Below are positions 56,962-59,719 of a DNA stretch of 59,719 bases, piece by piece. Position 1 is the first letter of the stretch, and each line of letters opens with the position of its first letter. The stretch comes from an uncultured Faecalibacterium sp. Its GTDB lineage: Bacteria; Bacillota; Clostridia; Oscillospirales; Ruminococcaceae. The stretch is taken from assembly GCA_900540455.1 (NCBI GenBank), contig UQGD01000010.1, forward strand, positions 1 through 59,719, read 5' to 3'. The position numbers and the translations under genes were made by a program. The notes under the pieces are model-generated. The model ran no database searches, had not been told where the DNA came from, and saw only the letters and a program-made list of their open reading frames with translations.

Positions 56962-57294
56962 TCAAACGGGCAGAACTTCGCCGCCCAGAACATGGAAGTG
57001 GAGGTGAGGCACAGTCTGTCCGGCATCCGGCCCCACATTGGAGACGACCCGGTAGCCGTTTTCCAGCCCGGTCTGCTGGGCCAGCTGAGCGATCACCGCA
57101 AAGATGTGCCCCAACAGAGCCGCATCGCCCTCGGTCAAGGCAGCTGCCGAAGCAATGTGGCGCTTGGGGATGACCAAGAAGTGGACCTTGGCCTGCGGGT
57201 GGATGTCGTAGAAGGCAAGCACCTGCTCATCCTCATAGAGCTTGTTTGCCGGGATCTCGCCCGCCGCGATCTTGCAGAATAAACACTCTTCCAT
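56962..57294 (-). CDS. HIT-family hydrolase (HinT-like)
   Basis: A 110-residue histidine-triad protein. The N terminus MEECLFCKIAAGEIP and the triad VPHLHFHVLGG (His97, His99, His101) identify the HinT branch, which cleaves nucleoside phosphoramidates such as aminoacyl-AMP. Its place directly after alaS fits a role in cleaning up adenylate by-products, which is inference. AAAGGAG precedes the ATG. Confidence 0.95.
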   Translation of the reverse strand: MEECLFCKIAAGEIPANKLYEDEQVLAFYDIHPQAKVHFLVIPKRHIASAAALTEGDAALLGHIFAVIAQLAQQTGLENGYRVVSNVGPDAGQTVPHLHFHVLGGEVLPV

Positions 57295-57344
57295 CCGAAA
57301 TGCTCCTTTCCTGGGTACAGCAACGGTATAAGCAAATGCAGATC

Positions 57345-59719
57345 TTACAGGCCCAGGGTCTTGCGGACGATGTTGCCCACAGCCTGCAGTGCCTCGTCGA
57401 TCTTGGTTTCATCCTTCAGGCCGGCCATAGCAAAGTCCGGCTTGCCGCCGCCCTTGCCGCCGGCAATGGCAGCCAGCTCCTTGACCAGCGCACCGGCCTT
57501 CAGGTTCTGCTGCTGTGCCAGGCCATTGGTGGCCACAGCCATGGTCAGCTTCTCCTCGGCCTTGCCCACCAGCACAGCCACCACCGGGTTCTTGGCCTTG
57601 TCGCGGATGGTATCGCACATGCCGCGCAAAGTGTCGCCGGAGGTGCCGGTAAAGTAGGCGGAAATGATCTTGACGCCGCCGACATCCTCGGCATCATCAA
57701 ACAGGGTCTCAACCTTGGAGGCTGCGATCTTGGCCTTCAGCTCGTCCAGCTCACGGCTCATAGCCTTGTTTTCGGCCATGACGGTCTCGGCACGCACCGG
57801 CAGTGCGGCCACATTGTTGGCCTTCAGGGTGGCAGCCACGCTGCGCAGCATCACTTCCTGCAGGTTTGCACGCAGCAGCAGGTTTTTGCCGGTGACGGCT
57901 TCGATGCGGCGGATGCCGGCAGCCACAGAGGACTCGCTGACGATCTTGAAGCAGCCGATCTGAGCGGTGTTCTGCACATGGGTGCCGCCGCAGAACTCAT
58001 CGGACCAGCCCTGGATATCGACAACGCGGACAACGTCGCCGTATTTCTCGCCAAACAGAGCCATAGCGCCCAGCTTCTTGGCTTCCTCAATGGGCATCTC
58101 ATTGACGCACACCGGCACAGCCTCAAAGATCTTATCGTTCACCAGCTGTTCCACGCGGGCCAGCTCCTCCGGGGTAACGGCGCTGAAGTGGGTGAAGTCA
58201 AAGTGGGTCAGCTCCTCGCTCTGGTAGGAACCTGCCTGGTGCACATGGTCACCCAGCACCTCCCGCAGGGCAGCCTGCAGCAGGTGGGTGGCGGTGTGGT
58301 TGCGGCAGACAGCCATGCGGAACTCACGGTCCACACGGGCATTCAGGCAGTCGCCTACCTTAACGATGCCGCTTTCCAGCACACAGGTGTGGACGTAGTA
58401 GCCCTTGGGGGTCTTTTTCACGTCCAGCACCCGCAGGGTGCAGCTGTCGTTCTCCAGCAGACCGTGGTCTGCGACCTGGCCGCCCATCTCAGCATAGAGG
58501 GGGGTCTTGTCCAGCACCACCAGCACGCCTTCCTTGGCCTGGTCATCGGTGGAGATAGCCTCGGTCAGGGTCTCTTCGTCGCTCAGAGCCACAACGGTGC
58601 CCTGGTCCTCCAGGGTGGTATAGCCGGTAAAGACGGTGGGCTCGGCCTCCAGAGCGCCAAACAGATCCTCGCTCCAGCCGGAGATGTTCTTTTTCAGACG
58701 CTCAGCCCGGGCGCGCTCCTTCTGCTTTTTCATCTCTGCGTGGAAGCCTTCCTCGTCGATATCCAGGCCCTGCTCGGCGGCGATCTCACGGGTCAGATCC
58801 AGCGGGAAACCGAAAGTATCGTTCAGCTTAAAGACATCCACACCGCTCAGCAGGTGGGCATGGGCCTTCTCCAGCTTGTCGATCATGGTGTTCAGGATAT
58901 TGATGCCGGCATCGATGGTACGGGCAAAGTTTGCCTCCTCGGTGCCGATGACCTTCTTGATATAAGCGGCATGCTCCCGCAGCTCCGGGTAGGCAGACTC
59001 GCTGGACTGGATCACAGTCTCCACCAGCTCTACCAGGAAGGGGCGCTGGATGCCCAGCATCCGGCCATGGCGGGCAGCACGGCGCAGCAGACGGCGCAGC
59101 ACATAGCCGCGGCTCTCGTTGGAGGGCAGCACGCCGTCGCAGATCATGAAGGTGGCGGAGCGGATGTGGTCGGTGATCACGCGCAGAGACACGTCGGTGG
59201 CGTGGCTCTGGCCGTAGGAGGCGCCGGTGATCTCGGTGACCTTGCGGGTGATATTCATGACGGTATCCACGTCAAACAGGGAGGGCACGCCCTGGCACAC
59301 GCAGGCCAGACGCTCCAGGCCCATACCGGTATCGATGTTCTTCTGCTTAAGCTCGGTGTAGTGGTTCTCACCGTCGTTGTCGAACTGGGAGAACACCACG
59401 TTCCAGACCTCGATATAACGGTCGCAGTCGCAGCCCACGGTGCAGCCGGGCTTGCCGCAGCCCCACTGCTCGCCGCGGTCGTAGTAGATCTCGGAGCAGG
59501 GACCGCAGGGGCCGGAGCCGTGCTCCCAGAAGTTATCCTCCTTGCCGAACTTGAAGATGCGCTCGGCGGGGATGCCGATCTCCTCGTTCCAGATGCGGAA
59601 GGCCTCATCGTCGGCGGGAGTGGTTTCATTGCCGGCAAATACGGAAGGATAGAGGCGCTCGGGGTCCAGGCCCACCCACTCCTTGCTGGTCAGGAACTCC
59701 CAGGCCCAGTGGATGGCCT
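57345..59719 (-). CDS. alaS: Alanyl-tRNA synthetase (N-terminal end outside window)
   Basis: Charges tRNA-Ala and edits serine and glycine mistakes. About 790 C-terminal residues are present, entering at WAWEFLTSKEWVGLDPERL in the class II catalytic domain, so roughly the first 90 are missing. The domains that follow: motif 2/3 region (WEHGSGPCGPCSEIYYDRG; NIDTGMGLERLACVCQG), the tRNA recognition domain, the editing domain with zinc ligands in HTATHLLQ and CGGTH, and the DHHA1 tail with GGKGGGKPDFAMAG. It is the first visible gene of the run leading to comEC. Confidence 0.97.
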   Translation of the reverse strand, partial: AIHWAWEFLTSKEWVGLDPERLYPSVFAGNETTPADDEAFRIWNEEIGIPAERIFKFGKEDNFWEHGSGPCGPCSEIYYDRGEQWGCGKPGCTVGCDCDRYIEVWNVVFSQFDNDGENHYTELKQKNIDTGMGLERLACVCQGVPSLFDVDTVMNITRKVTEITGASYGQSHATDVSLRVITDHIRSATFMICDGVLPSNESRGYVLRRLLRRAARHGRMLGIQRPFLVELVETVIQSSESAYPELREHAAYIKKVIGTEEANFARTIDAGINILNTMIDKLEKAHAHLLSGVDVFKLNDTFGFPLDLTREIAAEQGLDIDEEGFHAEMKKQKERARAERLKKNISGWSEDLFGALEAEPTVFTGYTTLEDQGTVVALSDEETLTEAISTDDQAKEGVLVVLDKTPLYAEMGGQVADHGLLENDSCTLRVLDVKKTPKGYYVHTCVLESGIVKVGDCLNARVDREFRMAVCRNHTATHLLQAALREVLGDHVHQAGSYQSEELTHFDFTHFSAVTPEELARVEQLVNDKIFEAVPVCVNEMPIEEAKKLGAMALFGEKYGDVVRVVDIQGWSDEFCGGTHVQNTAQIGCFKIVSESSVAAGIRRIEAVTGKNLLLRANLQEVMLRSVAATLKANNVAALPVRAETVMAENKAMSRELDELKAKIAASKVETLFDDAEDVGGVKIISAYFTGTSGDTLRGMCDTIRDKAKNPVVAVLVGKAEEKLTMAVATNGLAQQQNLKAGALVKELAAIAGGKGGGKPDFAMAGLKDETKIDEALQAVGNIVRKTLGL

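Overview
The window reads as ordinary chromosome of a GC-rich low-branching Firmicute, most likely an anaerobic gut clostridium of the Oscillospiraceae (Ruminococcaceae; Faecalibacterium-like). The pointers are the secY-adk-map-infA-rpmJ-rpsM-rpsK-rpsD-rpoA-rplQ order, a T-box in front of cysS, single-chain glycyl-tRNA synthetase, full-length PurL with fused glutaminase, a PurO-type IMP cyclohydrolase, a divergent type II topoisomerase pair, and strong GC bias at third codon positions. The genus is inference. No phage, insertion sequence, toxin-antitoxin or CRISPR locus was seen.

Left part (1-19.3 kb, nearly all + strand): end of the ribosomal spc/alpha operon, a ZIP metal transporter, a lipoprotein followed by an OmpR-type response regulator and histidine kinase, DUF1385-prmC, recA-recX-rimO-pgsA, a small membrane protein, and an MFS exporter plus acetyltransferase preceded by a structured leader with a nine-codon reading frame.

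Middle (19.4-44.2 kb, mostly - strand): asnA, the cysteine T-box and cysS (+), then a nine-gene de novo purine operon transcribed purE-purF-purM-purN-purO-AICAR formyltransferase-purD-purL-purB behind an apparent attenuator; purC is absent. Next come ybaK, a DAHP synthase (+), glyQS, and a divergent topoisomerase B/A pair with rlmH. The gaps here carry two dispersed repeat families: a roughly 200-bp foldback element with matched ends, and a double-hairpin terminator element.

Right part (44.4-59.7 kb): tRNA-Phe and tRNA-Gly, a heterodimeric ABC exporter with a terminator in its leader, a one-carbon folate operon (5-formyl-THF cyclo-ligase, FchA-type cyclohydrolase, and a FolD lacking the cyclohydrolase lysine), a solitary ATPase, a PPC-domain protein, an AEC carrier, and an alaS-HIT-PRTase-comEC-pseudouridine synthase run whose ComEC has lost its metallo-beta-lactamase motifs.

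Main points for a second look: the MFS and purine leaders, the two repeat families, the FolD/FchA division of labour, the divergent topoisomerase with a non-standard quinolone site, ComEC decay, and an 11-residue insertion in initiation factor IF-1. No wholly new multi-gene system was recognised.
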